A stretch of 64,000 nucleotides of DNA from an uncultured Pelagibacteraceae bacterium (GCA_902624465.1 CACNXP010000002.1:1-64000), one strand, 5' to 3'; shown: positions 49,331-59,035, counted from the stretch's first letter. Notes: generated from the sequence alone by a model not told the origin. Program-made: numbers and translations.

Positions 49331-50214
49331 GACAACCAAAATTATTAGATTATGTTTTATTAACTTTTTTAGCACTTATTTGGGCTTCAGCTTTTTTTAA
49401 CATTAAAATAGCAACTTATTCATTTGGTCCAGTTACTATTGCTTTTTTAAGAGTTTTTTTTGGCGCAATACCAGTTTTATTATTATGTTATTTTAAGAAT
49501 ATTAAGATTGAAGCATTTTCCAAAGATTGGCATTGGTTTGCACTAATTGGATTTATAAACTTAGTTGCTCCATTTTTTCTTATAGCCTATGGAGTAAAAT
49601 CTGTACAAAGTAATTTAGCTGCAATTCTGATGTCAACAACACCATTAAGCTCAACAGTCCTTGGTCACTTCTATACAAAAAATGAAAAATTTAATTTTAT
49701 AAAAACTTTTGGAATATTAATTGGTTTCTCGGGAATATTATATCTATTTTCAGATAATTTATTAATTGATGAAAATAATTTTTTTTCAGCAATATTAATT
49801 CTTGTTGGTTCTACTTGTTATGTAATTGGTGGAGTTTTGACTTTAAAAATAAGTAAGAAAAAAAATGAAAATGTTACGGGTTCCATTTTAATATGGGCAG
49901 TAATAATTTTAATTCCTTTAGTCAGTTTTATAGAGCAACCATGGAATACTATACCGAGGGTAGACTCAACAATATCTGTCATATATTTGGGGTTTGTCTC
50001 AACTGGCCTTGCTTGGTTGTTAAGATTTAGAATTTTAGTTAATAATGGTCTAATTTTTCAATCTCAAGTATCATATTTGATTCCAATCTTTGGTACTATC
50101 TTAAGTTATATTTTCTTAAAGGAATTAATAACAATTAAAGTATTAATTTCACTAATAGCTGTTGTGGTGGGTATTTATTTTGTAAGAAAAGCAGATAACT
50201 CAAAACTTATTTAA
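49327..50214 (+). CDS. EamA/DMT-family transporter
   Basis: A 295-residue inner-membrane protein with about ten hydrophobic segments in two EamA repeats (about residues 8-140 and 150-285). Motifs near the first repeat (LIWASAFFNIKIA, FLRVFFGAIPVLLL) fit drug/metabolite transporters. The substrate and direction are unknown. It is coupled to the YbaK gene and overlaps the convergent methyltransferase by 8 bases. Confidence 0.87.
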   Translation: MRQPKLLDYVLLTFLALIWASAFFNIKIATYSFGPVTIAFLRVFFGAIPVLLLCYFKNIKIEAFSKDWHWFALIGFINLVAPFFLIAYGVKSVQSNLAAILMSTTPLSSTVLGHFYTKNEKFNFIKTFGILIGFSGILYLFSDNLLIDENNFFSAILILVGSTCYVIGGVLTLKISKKKNENVTGSILIWAVIILIPLVSFIEQPWNTIPRVDSTISVIYLGFVSTGLAWLLRFRILVNNGLIFQSQVSYLIPIFGTILSYIFLKELITIKVLISLIAVVVGIYFVRKADNSKLI

Positions 50215-51115
50215 GTTTTGAAAAAGCTTTAATGTGTGATGGCCTAGTTTCACAACATCCGCCAATTATTGTAGCTCCTGCATCTTTAAACTTTTTTGCA
50301 AATTCATACATTTTGTCAGGAGTCAAATCTTTTCGTACACCAAGAAATTCGTTTGGGTTCCCAGTTTTACTGTTATTGTATGCACCAGTATAATTTGGTT
50401 TGGGGTTAGTAGTTACAAATGCATTTAATTTAAATCCAAATGGAATACCTAAATTCTTTAATTCATCTAGATTAAGTTCATAATTTTCAGGAGACACACA
50501 GGATAAAATTAGTCCTAGTAAATTCTCATGTTTAATATTCTTAATTAAGTCAGTAATTTTTTCACCACTAGGTAAATTTGTTCCTTCTGAAATGTGTGCA
50601 CCTATTAGGTAGGGTTTGTCAAATTCTTTAATACTTTCCATAGCTATTTTTACCTCTCTTACACTACTCAAAACGTCAAAATAAAAGAAATCTATATAAG
50701 GATTAAGAATTTTTGCCTGACTATTAAAATTTTCCATAATTTCATTTTCTTCTCTATCATCTGCTTCGTATGTTAAATTTTGAGGAGGTAAGCCTCCAGC
50801 AATTAAAACATTAGGAAAAGTTTCTTTGACTTTCAGAGCTATTTCACCGGCTTTTTTGTTTAAATATTCATATTTGTCCAAAACTTCATTATCTCTTAAA
50901 CGAGATTTTCTTGTTGTGAAAGTTGTTGTTACAATAACTTCAGCACCTGCTTTTACAAAATCGAGATGAGTGTCTAGTACAAGTTTATGGTATTTTTCAT
51001 GAAGTAAAGCATTGGTACTCCATAGAGTACCGTTTGGCTTCATACCTCTAGCAAGAAGTTCTTGACCCATCCCACCATCTAAGATTTTCAAACTCTTAAA
51101 GATATTTTTGTCCAT
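50207..51115 (-). CDS. Homocysteine S-methyltransferase-family protein
   Basis: A 302-residue zinc-dependent methyltransferase fold. It has ILDGGMGQELLARG, the Cys in LSCVSPENYEL and the Cys pair in GGCCETRP near the C-terminus, the usual zinc ligands. It is likely to methylate homocysteine to methionine using S-methylmethionine or a related donor; the donor is not evident. Its promoter shares the 139-base gap with divergent ALDH. Confidence 0.85.
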   Translation of the reverse strand: MDKNIFKSLKILDGGMGQELLARGMKPNGTLWSTNALLHEKYHKLVLDTHLDFVKAGAEVIVTTTFTTRKSRLRDNEVLDKYEYLNKKAGEIALKVKETFPNVLIAGGLPPQNLTYEADDREENEIMENFNSQAKILNPYIDFFYFDVLSSVREVKIAMESIKEFDKPYLIGAHISEGTNLPSGEKITDLIKNIKHENLLGLILSCVSPENYELNLDELKNLGIPFGFKLNAFVTTNPKPNYTGAYNNSKTGNPNEFLGVRKDLTPDKMYEFAKKFKDAGATIIGGCCETRPSHIKAFSKLK

Positions 51116-51183
51116 TAATTTGATTTAACTGCCTAATTGAAAATATTATTCAATTAAATTCTAAACACAATATGTTGTAATGT

Positions 51184-51195
51184 CTACAATTGTAG
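51184..51195. promoter_or_regulatory. 12-bp perfect palindrome between methyltransferase and ALDH
   Basis: CTACAATTGTAG is a perfect palindrome in the divergent gap, about 60-70 bases from both start codons. It could be an operator for either gene. A palindrome this short and AT-rich can also arise by chance in this genome. Confidence 0.25.
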
Positions 51196-51254
51196 GTAGA
51201 AAATAAAAATTCTAACAAATAGACACAAGCTAATATTCTTAGTTTAATGGTGTT

Positions 51255-52994
51255 ATGGCTACTAAAAGAAAGTTTAAAGCTAAGCCAAAGACCAAAAGAA
51301 AAAAAAATAAATTGGTCAAATTTTCTAGAAAAAAAATAAAAACGAAAAAAAAAGTCGTGGTAAAAAAGTCTGCGACTAAGAAACGTTCAAGAAAATCTAG
51401 AAAAAATAATAAGCTAAAAACAATAACTAAAACAAGAGGAGTAAAAAAAATGAGTGCAGAAGCTATGAAAGTGTCATCTGTATTAGATACTTCTCATTTA
51501 AAGGTTAAATTTCCATTTAAAGCAAAATATGGAAACTACATAAACGGAAAATTTGTAGAACCTAAATCAGGTAAATATTTTGACAATGTTAGCCCGATCT
51601 CAAATGAGAAAATCTGTTCAGTAGCACGATCTAACGATAAAGACGTTGAGGCAGCATTAGATGCTGCTCACGCAGCTTTTCCTGAGTGGGGAAAGACAGA
51701 CATCACTACTAGATCAAATATTTTATATAAGATCGCTGATGTTTTAGAAAAAAATCTAAACTTATTGGCTACAGCCGAGTGTTTAGATAATGGAAAACCT
51801 ATAAGAGAATGTATGGCTGCAGATTTGCCTTTAGTGATAGATCATTGGAGATATTTTGCTGGAGTAATTAGAGCAGAAGAGGGATCAATCGCTGAAATTG
51901 CAAATAATCAATATTCATACAATTTTCATGAACCTTTAGGAGTTGTTGGTCAAATAGTTCCATGGAATTTCCCATTGTTAATGGCGACATGGAAATTAGC
52001 TCCAGCTCTTGCAGCGGGAAATTGTTCAGTATTAAAACCTGCTGAACAAACACCAGCTTCAATAATGGTGATGATGGAACTTATTGGAGACTTATTACCT
52101 CCGGGAGTTGTCAACATCGTTAGTGGTTTTGGATTAGAAGCAGGCAAACCTTTAGCATCATCTAAAAGAGTAGCTAAAGTTGCTTTTACTGGCGAAACTA
52201 CAACTGGAAGATTGATTATGCAGTATGCAGCACAAAATATAATTCCAATAACTTTAGAGTTAGGTGGAAAATCTCCAAACATTTTCTTCGAGGACATCAT
52301 GGAAAAAGATGATGATTTCTTCGATAAATGTATTGAAGGTTTTGTGATGTTTAATCTAAATCAGGGTGAGGTTTGTACTTGTCCAAGTAGAGCTTTAATT
52401 CAAGAATCTATCTATGATAAATTTATGGAAAGAGCTATTGCAAGAACAAAAGCTGTGGTTCAAGACAATCCTTTGAAAATGGAAACTATGATTGGAGCTC
52501 AAGCATCAGTAGAGCAAATGGAGAAGATAAAATCTTATCTAGAGCTTGGTAAAAAAGAGGGTGCTAAAGTCCTTGCCGGAGGAAGTGCAGCAAAGCTTAA
52601 TAGTGGATTGGAAAAAGGTAATTATATTCAACCAACTATTTTTGAAGCTGATAACAGCATGAGAATTTCTCAAGAGGAAATTTTCGGTCCTGTTGTGTCT
52701 GTGATTAAATTTAAAGATGAAGCAGAGGCATTAAAAATTGCTAATGATACTCTTTATGGTTTAGGTGCAGCTGTATGGACTAGAAATGGTAATATAGCCC
52801 ACAGAATGGGTAGAGCCATACAAGCAGGAATAGTATGGACAAATTGTTACCATGCTTATCCAGCTCACTCACCTTTTGGTGGTTACAAACAATCTGGAGT
52901 TGGTAGGGAAACCCATAAAATGATGCTTAATCATTATCGACAGAATAAGAATCTTCATGTTTCTTATGCTGAAAAAAAATTAGGCTTCTTTTAA
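51255..52994 (+). CDS. Aldehyde dehydrogenase (ExaC/AcoD-type) with Lys/Arg-rich N-terminal extension
   Basis: The open frame from 51255 gives 579 residues. The first 65 are almost all Lys, Arg, Thr and Ser, unlike any ALDH. A second ATG at 51450 follows an AGAGGAG site (51435-51441) and gives a 514-residue enzyme of normal length ([13 protein letters not shown]). The catalytic domain has [32 protein letters not shown] and the catalytic Cys in [11 protein letters not shown], the ExaC/AcoD signature. It probably oxidises short aldehydes with NAD. The DUF779 gene follows, its common partner. Which start is used is open. Confidence 0.85.
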   Translation: MATKRKFKAKPKTKRKKNKLVKFSRKKIKTKKKVVVKKSATKKRSRKSRKNNKLKTITKTRGVKKMSAEAMKVSSVLDTSHLKVKFPFKAKYGNYINGKFVEPKSGKYFDNVSPISNEKICSVARSNDKDVEAALDAAHAAFPEWGKTDITTRSNILYKIADVLEKNLNLLATAECLDNGKPIRECMAADLPLVIDHWRYFAGVIRAEEGSIAEIANNQYSYNFHEPLGVVGQIVPWNFPLLMATWKLAPALAAGNCSVLKPAEQTPASIMVMMELIGDLLPPGVVNIVSGFGLEAGKPLASSKRVAKVAFTGETTTGRLIMQYAAQNIIPITLELGGKSPNIFFEDIMEKDDDFFDKCIEGFVMFNLNQGEVCTCPSRALIQESIYDKFMERAIARTKAVVQDNPLKMETMIGAQASVEQMEKIKSYLELGKKEGAKVLAGGSAAKLNSGLEKGNYIQPTIFEADNSMRISQEEIFGPVVSVIKFKDEAEALKIANDTLYGLGAAVWTRNGNIAHRMGRAIQAGIVWTNCYHAYPAHSPFGGYKQSGVGRETHKMMLNHYRQNKNLHVSYAEKKLGFF

Positions 52995-53012
52995 TTAACA
53001 ATAATATATAAT

Positions 53013-53038
53013 GGCCCATGATTCTTAAATCATGGGCC
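53013..53038 (+). promoter_or_regulatory. 11-bp perfect inverted repeat upstream of the DUF779 gene
   Basis: GGCCCATGATT and AATCATGGGCC are exact reverse complements around a 4-base loop CTTA. It begins 18 bases after the ALDH stop and ends 11 bases before the DUF779 ATG. No T-run follows on the plus strand, so it is not a clear terminator; it could stabilise the ALDH mRNA or control DUF779 translation. Confidence 0.6.
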
Positions 53039-53049
53039 GGACACTTAAA

Positions 53050-53403
53050 ATGAAAGTATCAGCAACACATTCTGCTCTAAGCTTGTTATCTGAATTAAAA
53101 GAGAAATATGGAGAAAAACTAATGTTTCACCAATCTGGTGGTTGTTGCGACGGAAGTGCACCAATGTGTTTTCAAGAGGGTGAGTTTCCTTTAGGGGACA
53201 ATGATATTAAATTAGGTGAAATAGGTGGTGTACCTTTTTATATGAACGGTGATCAGTATGAAAAGTGGAAGCATACTGACTTAACGATTGACGCTGTTAA
53301 AGGAATTGGAGGAATGTTTTCTCTTGATAATGGCACCGGAAGAAGGTTTTTAACAAAATCTGAAATCTGTTTGATTGTAGATAACGATAACAAAAAAAAT
53401 TAA
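53050..53403 (+). CDS. DUF779 protein
   Basis: A 117-residue protein from ATG 53050 (MKVSATHSALSLLSELK), chosen over 53032 because the latter lies inside the inverted repeat. The core HQSGGCCDGSAPMCF and IGGVPFYMN are DUF779 signatures with several Cys. DUF779 proteins usually sit next to ExaC/AcoD-type aldehyde dehydrogenases, as here; the role is unknown. No membrane segment is seen. Confidence 0.85.
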   Translation: MKVSATHSALSLLSELKEKYGEKLMFHQSGGCCDGSAPMCFQEGEFPLGDNDIKLGEIGGVPFYMNGDQYEKWKHTDLTIDAVKGIGGMFSLDNGTGRRFLTKSEICLIVDNDNKKN

Positions 53404-53418
53404 TCGTTTTTAATATAA

Positions 53419-53892
53419 ATGCCTGTTCATCTTAGTTCTCAAAAAATAATAAAAGATTGGATAGATTATAACGATCATATGAATGTATCGTATTATCTTT
53501 TGATTTTTGATAAATTTGGAGCAGATATACTTAATAATTTATTTAAAATGGGTGAACATTCAGCAAAAACAACCGGTAAAAGTACTATGATTGTTGAAAC
53601 TAATATTACTTATAATCAAGAACTCAAAGTTAACGATGAGGTAGATGTTAATCTAGTATATTTTAATCATGATAAAAAAAGACTTTTATATAAAATGGAA
53701 ATGATTAATAAAGAAAAAAAATTTTTAGCATCAACTATAGAAGTTCTTGCCTTATATGTTGATCTAAAGAATAGAAAAGTTTCTGAATTTGAAGATGAAA
53801 AAGTAAATATTATGGATAATTATATTAAAGAGCATTCTCCAAAATTTGACAATAAAGATTTAAAGTTCTCCTCAAGGTTAAAAAAAAATTAA
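53419..53892 (+). CDS. Hotdog-fold acyl-CoA thioesterase
   Basis: A 157-residue protein with WIDYNDHMNVSYYLLIFDKF, the 4HBT-type active-site Asp and neighbouring residues. It resembles the betainyl-CoA or carnitine-related thioesterases of proteobacteria, but the substrate is a guess. It starts 15 bases after the DUF779 stop. The 38-base gap to convergent GYD shows only a weak hairpin. Confidence 0.7.
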   Translation: MPVHLSSQKIIKDWIDYNDHMNVSYYLLIFDKFGADILNNLFKMGEHSAKTTGKSTMIVETNITYNQELKVNDEVDVNLVYFNHDKKRLLYKMEMINKEKKFLASTIEVLALYVDLKNRKVSEFEDEKVNIMDNYIKEHSPKFDNKDLKFSSRLKKN

Positions 53893-53930
53893 TATAACTC
53901 CCAGTCCGCAGCTGGAAGCTATATCTAAAT

Positions 53931-54248
53931 TTATTGACCAGGCGCTTTATAACCTATTTTGCTTGCTTTAGTTGTTGCTTTTGTAAAATCAATCGCTTCA
54001 AGTAAAGTTAAATTTTTAACTGCACCTGATGCTTCTACAACAAGCTTTACAGCTGCGAAGTCATCAAAACTACCCATTTCATTTATAACTACAAAATCAT
54101 ATGAACCTCTAACAATATCCATACTATGCATTGTTCCACCCATAGCTTTTGTTAATTGTTCAACTACTGCTTTTCTATCACTTGTAGGATCTTTTAAAAA
54201 ACCTTGAAAAGCTTTTTCCGTGTAGTTTCCCATTATGTATGCTTTCAT
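53931..54248 (-). CDS. GYD-domain protein
   Basis: A 105-residue protein from the ATG at 54248, with a GGAG site 6 bases upstream; a TTG two codons earlier is weaker. It resembles the small GYD family of alpha/beta ferredoxin-like proteins (AYIMGNYTEKAFQGF, RGSYDFVVINEMGSFDDFAA). The function is unknown. It is alone on the minus strand, divergent from the second ALDH. Confidence 0.75.
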   Translation of the reverse strand: MKAYIMGNYTEKAFQGFLKDPTSDRKAVVEQLTKAMGGTMHSMDIVRGSYDFVVINEMGSFDDFAAVKLVVEASGAVKNLTLLEAIDFTKATTKASKIGYKAPGQ

Positions 54249-54352
54249 GTTCAACTCCTTTTTTTTATAATTTAACGTATCATCTAATTGCAGATAATTG
54301 ATGTGTAAAAATTACATAGTAGACACAACCTCTAGTAATGTTAGATTAAGAT

Positions 54353-55795
54353 ATGTACGAAAAATTTGGTCAATTTATTGATGGTAAATGGTGTCAATCC
54401 TCAGATAAATCAACTTATGAAGTAATAAATCCAGCTAACGAAGAAGTCATTGGACATGCATCTAAAGCTACATCCCAAGATGTAGACAGAGCACTTAAAT
54501 CAGCTGAAAAAGGATTGGAAGTTTGGAAAAAAACTTCACCATGGCAGAGGTCATATATAATTAGAAGAATTGCAGACAAAATTAGAGAAAAACAAGATGT
54601 ACTAGCAAAATGGATGACTTTAGAAGTTGGCAAACCTTTTGCAGAAGCGAAAGGCGAAGTAAATGGAGCGGCTGATATTTTTGAATGGAATGCAGAAGAA
54701 ACAAAAAGAATTTATGGTCAAACTGTTGAAAGTAGATTTGAAGAAACAAGAGTTCATGTTTATTACCAACCAGTAGGTGTTGTAGCTGCATTATCTCCTT
54801 GGAATTTTCCAGCAGTTCTGTCTGCAAGAAAAATTTCAACAGCTTTAGCAGCTGGTTGTTCCGTAATAATTAAACCAGATGTAATAACCCCAGGTGTTGT
54901 AATGGAAATGGTAAATATTTGTAATGAATGTGGTGTCCCACCAGGTGTAGTAAATCTTTTATCAGGAGACCCTCCTAGTATCGCTCAACAATTAATAGCA
55001 TCTGATATTATAAAAAAGATTTCAATAACTGGTTCATCAAGAGTTGGAAAATTAATTTTAAAACAAGCTGCTGACAAAGTTCAAAGAGTTACAATGGAAT
55101 TAAGTGGACACTCGCCATTTATAGTTTTTGATGATGCTGACATTAAAAAGGCGACAGATATGGCTATATCTGCAAAATTTAGAAACAACGGACAAGTTTG
55201 TATTTCACCTAACAGATTCTACATTCAGGAGAGTAAAAAAGAGGAATTTATAAATTTATTTATTGAAAAGACAAAAAAACTTAAAATTGGTGATGGCATG
55301 GATCCCTCAGTACAACTAGGACCATTAACAACAAAAAAAAGGTTAAATGAAATTGAGGAACTGGTTGAAACGACTAAAAAAGAGGGCGCAAAAGTACTTT
55401 TAGGCGGTAAAAGACCACAAGGTTTCAACAAAGGATTTTATTATGAACCAACTATCTTTGATAATGTTAAAGATGATTATACTATTATGAAAGTAGAACC
55501 CTTTGGCCCATTAGTTCCAATGTTATCTTTTAAAACATTTGATGAAGTAATAGAGCGAGCAAATAATCATGATCTTGGACTATCAAGTTATATCTGCACA
55601 AATTCTATGGAAAAAGCACACAAAGCATCTGAATTAATGGAGACAGGAACAGTCGCAGTAAACACTCCGCTCGTTGCAATAGCCGAAGCTCCATTTGGGG
55701 GAATTAAACAAGCGGGTTATGGGCGTGAAGGTGGATCAATGGCTATTAAAGATTATTTAAATGTAAAATATACTCATTTAGGATTGAAAGGATAA
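54353..55795 (+). CDS. NAD(P)-dependent aldehyde dehydrogenase
   Basis: A 480-residue ALDH with PWNFPAVLSARKISTALAAG, the Glu in MELSGHSP and the catalytic Cys in NNGQVCISPNRF. The PFGGIKQAGYGREGG end is typical. It is closer to succinate-semialdehyde/glycolaldehyde-type enzymes than to the ALDH at 51255, but the substrate cannot be fixed. It faces the dehydratase gene, 3 bases from its end, and may oxidise an aldehyde from the same sugar-acid pathway. Confidence 0.9.
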   Translation: MYEKFGQFIDGKWCQSSDKSTYEVINPANEEVIGHASKATSQDVDRALKSAEKGLEVWKKTSPWQRSYIIRRIADKIREKQDVLAKWMTLEVGKPFAEAKGEVNGAADIFEWNAEETKRIYGQTVESRFEETRVHVYYQPVGVVAALSPWNFPAVLSARKISTALAAGCSVIIKPDVITPGVVMEMVNICNECGVPPGVVNLLSGDPPSIAQQLIASDIIKKISITGSSRVGKLILKQAADKVQRVTMELSGHSPFIVFDDADIKKATDMAISAKFRNNGQVCISPNRFYIQESKKEEFINLFIEKTKKLKIGDGMDPSVQLGPLTTKKRLNEIEELVETTKKEGAKVLLGGKRPQGFNKGFYYEPTIFDNVKDDYTIMKVEPFGPLVPMLSFKTFDEVIERANNHDLGLSSYICTNSMEKAHKASELMETGTVAVNTPLVAIAEAPFGGIKQAGYGREGGSMAIKDYLNVKYTHLGLKG

Positions 55796-55798
55796 AAG

Positions 55799-56974
55799 CT
55801 ATTCTAAAATCTTAAAATCATTTTTGTATTTTTCGTTAATAGAAATACCAAGCCCTGGTACATTATCATCTAAATTTATATAACCATTTTGAGGTTCTGG
55901 TTCTCCTTTGAATAAATAGTAAAATAATTCATTGCCGATTTCTACTTGGTGAACGGGAAAATATTCTGAAAATGGACAATTATTACTTGCCATAGTTAAA
56001 TGGTAGTTGTGCATTTGTCCTGCGTGAGGAATTACAGGGATATTATATTTTTCTGCAAGTAAATTAATTTTATGACCTGCTGTTATTCCACCCACTCGGT
56101 TGGAATCATATTGTATATAACTTATCGCTTTAAGATCTAAAAGATGTTTAAATCCTAAGACACTAAATTCATGTTCACCACCGGCTATAGGAATATCTCC
56201 GAGAGCATTTAATTCAGCATAGCCTGAGATGTCATCTGGTATAACTGGCTCCTCCAACCATTTTGGTTTAAATTTTATTAAATTAGGTATTATTTTTTTT
56301 GAATACTCCAAATCCCAACCCATATACGCTTCAAGCATTAAATCGTTGTCATATCCAATAACCTCTCTAACAGCATTTACTAAAGCAATGTTATTTTTGA
56401 TACCATCAGCTCCATCTTTAGGTCCCCATCCAAAACGCATTTTAAACATTTTAAAACCCTCATTGAGGTATTTTTCAGCTTCCTTTTGCAAGTCTTCAAG
56501 TGGCTGACTATATAATTTTGAAGCATAAACAGGAATCTTTTCCTTAGTTCTTCCACCAAGTAATTTAAACACTGGTTCATTTTTTAGTTTCCCCATTAAG
56601 TCCCAAATGCCTAAATCAATTGCAGAAATTCCAACCATTCCAATTCCTTTTCGTCCCCATGCCATAGTACTTCTGTACATCTTGTCCCAAAGATAATCAT
56701 AATCAAAAGGATCCTCACCTATAACTAAATTTTTTAAATAACAATCTATTGCTTTTTTTGTAACTTCTGGCGCTAGAGCAGCATTTCCAAGACCAATAGT
56801 TCCATCATCAGCAATTACTTCACATACTAACCATTGATGAAACCTAAAAGATTTCATTTTATCTCCGCTCTCTCTTAGTAAGTCTGTAGGATTAGTACAA
56901 AAATTTTGAGCTGGAGGAACTATCTCTCCTGTCCATTTATAAATTGTAGTTTTAATATCTTTTATTTTTGGCAT
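55799..56974 (-). CDS. Enolase-superfamily acid-sugar dehydratase, rhamnonate dehydratase-like
   Basis: A 391-residue mandelate racemase/muconate lactonizing enzyme-family protein. The catalytic barrel shows [16 protein letters not shown], the metal-ligand region [21 protein letters not shown] and IAGGEHEFS, and the base-side [16 protein letters not shown]. The pattern is close to L-rhamnonate dehydratase (RhmD). The first ligand position appears to be Glu, where RhmD and most relatives have Asp. It makes a 2-keto-3-deoxy acid by losing water. pdxA2 lies 2 bases upstream, so both are one transcript. Confidence 0.8.
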   Translation of the reverse strand: MPKIKDIKTTIYKWTGEIVPPAQNFCTNPTDLLRESGDKMKSFRFHQWLVCEVIADDGTIGLGNAALAPEVTKKAIDCYLKNLVIGEDPFDYDYLWDKMYRSTMAWGRKGIGMVGISAIDLGIWDLMGKLKNEPVFKLLGGRTKEKIPVYASKLYSQPLEDLQKEAEKYLNEGFKMFKMRFGWGPKDGADGIKNNIALVNAVREVIGYDNDLMLEAYMGWDLEYSKKIIPNLIKFKPKWLEEPVIPDDISGYAELNALGDIPIAGGEHEFSVLGFKHLLDLKAISYIQYDSNRVGGITAGHKINLLAEKYNIPVIPHAGQMHNYHLTMASNNCPFSEYFPVHQVEIGNELFYYLFKGEPEPQNGYINLDDNVPGLGISINEKYKNDFKILE

Positions 56975-56976
56975 TA

Positions 56977-57969
56977 CTATTTTTTATTATTAGCCATTGT
57001 TAATGCTATTTTAAAGGATTGTAATGTTGGTTCTAAGTTTGCTTGATTTTTTCCGGCAATGTCAAATGCCGTTCCATGTGCAGGTGTTGTTATTGGAATA
57101 GGCATACCACCTTGAACTGTAACACCTCTATCAAAGCCAAAAGCTTTTAATCCAGATTGTAGTGCATCATGGTACATTCCTACAATGCAATCGTGATTTT
57201 TATTTTTAAAAGCTGTGATAAACGATGTATCACATGGTAAGGGACCATCAGCATTAATACCTAACTTTTTAGCGTCTTCAATAGCAGGAATTATTTCATT
57301 CTTTTCTTCTACTCCAAATTCTGCATGAGGATTTAATGCTTGCACTGCAACACGCGGGTTTGCAATACCATTTAATTTCATAGTTTCATGTATCAATTTA
57401 ATGGGTTTAATTATCTTCTCTTTCTTAATATTTTTAGGGACTTCACTTATGGGGATATGGGAAGTAACTCTAGCAGTCCAAAAATTATCAACTACATTAA
57501 ATTCACAAAAAAAACTTTCAACATTTAATCTCTCAGCCATTAGATGAAGTTCATCAGAATGTTTGTTTCCTCCCATAATCATACTTGTTTTATTAAATGG
57601 TCCAAAATTTATTGCATGTATCTTATTCTGTTTTGCAAGATCAAGAGCAAGATTTAACGATTGTAAAACACTTTCCCCTGATTCTTTTGAGCATTCCGCA
57701 ATCTTGTATTGGTGGTTTTTACCTTTTGTTAAATCTAAAAAGAATTTATTGTTATTTTTAAAATTAATTTGGTCAAAATCAGTTACAAACTCTAAATTAC
57801 TTTTATTTCCGCTAATTTTGTCACCACTTTCTAGGATTGCTTTTTCACCTATGACGACAATGTTTACATCATCAGTTATCTTTTCACTCAATAATTTTGA
57901 TATCAGTTCAGGTCCGATGCCAGAGGGATCGCCTAATAAGATACCAATATTAATTTTGTTTTCTGACAT
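56977..57969 (-). CDS. Second PdxA-family dehydrogenase (PdxA2-like)
   Basis: A 330-residue PdxA-family protein with [12 protein letters not shown] at the start, [38 protein letters not shown] and the [10 protein letters not shown] motif. These are PdxA metal and substrate residues. A housekeeping PdxA is at 11739, so this copy probably oxidises a hydroxy acid (PdxA2 proteins act on 4-phospho-erythronate-type acids). No DUF1537 kinase is seen nearby. It is transcribed with the dehydratase and is divergent from the TTT genes. Confidence 0.8.
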   Translation of the reverse strand: MSENKINIGILLGDPSGIGPELISKLLSEKITDDVNIVVIGEKAILESGDKISGNKSNLEFVTDFDQINFKNNNKFFLDLTKGKNHQYKIAECSKESGESVLQSLNLALDLAKQNKIHAINFGPFNKTSMIMGGNKHSDELHLMAERLNVESFFCEFNVVDNFWTARVTSHIPISEVPKNIKKEKIIKPIKLIHETMKLNGIANPRVAVQALNPHAEFGVEEKNEIIPAIEDAKKLGINADGPLPCDTSFITAFKNKNHDCIVGMYHDALQSGLKAFGFDRGVTVQGGMPIPITTPAHGTAFDIAGKNQANLEPTLQSFKIALTMANNKK

Positions 57970-58038
57970 TTTTTTCTTTACGGGTTGTATCAGATAATGT
58001 TTAAATATTTAATTATAAATTAACTAATGAGGGAAATA

Positions 58039-59013
58039 ATGAAAAAAAGCTTTAAATTATTTTTAGCTGCTGCCTTTTTAGCAACTGAATTTTTTGTTGT
58101 GGCTCTTCCATTAATGATTACATCCGCAAAAGCTGATGGTCATCCAATTCAAGCTATTACTCATGCTGGTTTTGGCGGTGGAACAGACGTAACTACTAGA
58201 ATGATGTTATTAAGAGCAAGAAGAGTTCTAAAACAAGACATGCAATTAGTGAATAAAAAAGGTGGTGGAGGTGCTGCATCTATGGATTATATGATGTCTT
58301 TACCTGCAGATGGAAACCATACTTTAACTTGGACTACTGGACATGCAGTATCAATGGCTTTAGGAAAAACGAAAGTTAAAATCAGCGATATGCAACCATT
58401 AGCTAGAGGAACTGATGACCCACAATTGTTTGTAGTAAATTGTAAATCTGACATTAAAGATGCTAAGAAGTTTATTAGTACACAAAAATCAAAATCATTA
58501 AAGTATGGAACAACCCACACAGGTGGTATTGACGATGTTAGTGCAATCGCATTTACGAAAAAAGGTGGATTAAAAGATCCAACTATTGTTGCTTACAAAG
58601 GAGTTGCTCCGATTAAAACAAACTTAATCAAAGGCGATATCGATGTTGGTGTTCTTAATTTAGGTGAAGCATTGACCGAGATCAATGAAGGTAAACTTTG
58701 TGTATCAGTTGTGCTAGCTAACAATAGAATGGCTAAGATTGGTGACTCTCCAACTGCCAAAGAACTAGGTATACCAGTTTCTTTATCTACAGTTAGAGGA
58801 TTTGTAACTAAAAAAGGTGCTCCAGCAGACAGAGTGAAACAATTAGAAGCTGGAATGATGAAAGCTATGAGCCATAACTACTATAAAAATTTCTTGACTG
58901 AAATTGGTCTTGATGAGACTAGTGTAGTTGGTGCTGATGAGTGGGGTAAGCAGATGGAAGAAATGCTTACTGAAATGACAGCTCAATTAAAAGCTTTAGG
59001 TTACATTAAGTAA
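58039..59013 (+). CDS. tctC: Tripartite tricarboxylate transporter substrate-binding protein (TctC/Bug)
   Basis: A 324-residue secreted binding protein with a signal peptide (MKKSFKLFLAAAFLATEFF, cleavage near SAKADG). The ATG at 58039 with GAGGG 5 bases upstream is preferred over 58027. The mature part has the Bug-fold opening ITHAGFGGGTDVTTRMM and the ligand loops SLKYGTTHTGG and AYKGVAPIKTN. It captures a carboxylic acid in the periplasm. tctB follows 22 bases downstream. Confidence 0.93.
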   Translation: MKKSFKLFLAAAFLATEFFVVALPLMITSAKADGHPIQAITHAGFGGGTDVTTRMMLLRARRVLKQDMQLVNKKGGGGAASMDYMMSLPADGNHTLTWTTGHAVSMALGKTKVKISDMQPLARGTDDPQLFVVNCKSDIKDAKKFISTQKSKSLKYGTTHTGGIDDVSAIAFTKKGGLKDPTIVAYKGVAPIKTNLIKGDIDVGVLNLGEALTEINEGKLCVSVVLANNRMAKIGDSPTAKELGIPVSLSTVRGFVTKKGAPADRVKQLEAGMMKAMSHNYYKNFLTEIGLDETSVVGADEWGKQMEEMLTEMTAQLKALGYIK

Positions 59014-59035
59014 TAAAAATTCGTACATTGATTAA

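Noticed and set aside
51116-51254. SAM riboswitch upstream of the homocysteine methyltransferase
   Set aside because: Only an AT-rich hairpin (TAATTGAA/TTCAATTA at 51133-51155) is present; the conserved pseudoknot sequence of SAM-II or SAM-V is not seen.
53901-53916. Terminator between the thioesterase and GYD genes
   Set aside because: The CCAG/CTGG stem is only 4 bp; the T-rich run on the minus strand is too far from it to call a terminator.
54582-54839. Antisense open frame inside the second ALDH
   Set aside because: Leu/Gln-rich translation with no motifs, fully inside a conserved gene; a shadow of ALDH codons.
58027-58038. Upstream ATG for TctC
   Set aside because: The ATG at 58039 has a GAGGG site 5 bases before it and gives a clean signal peptide; the earlier ATG overlaps that site.
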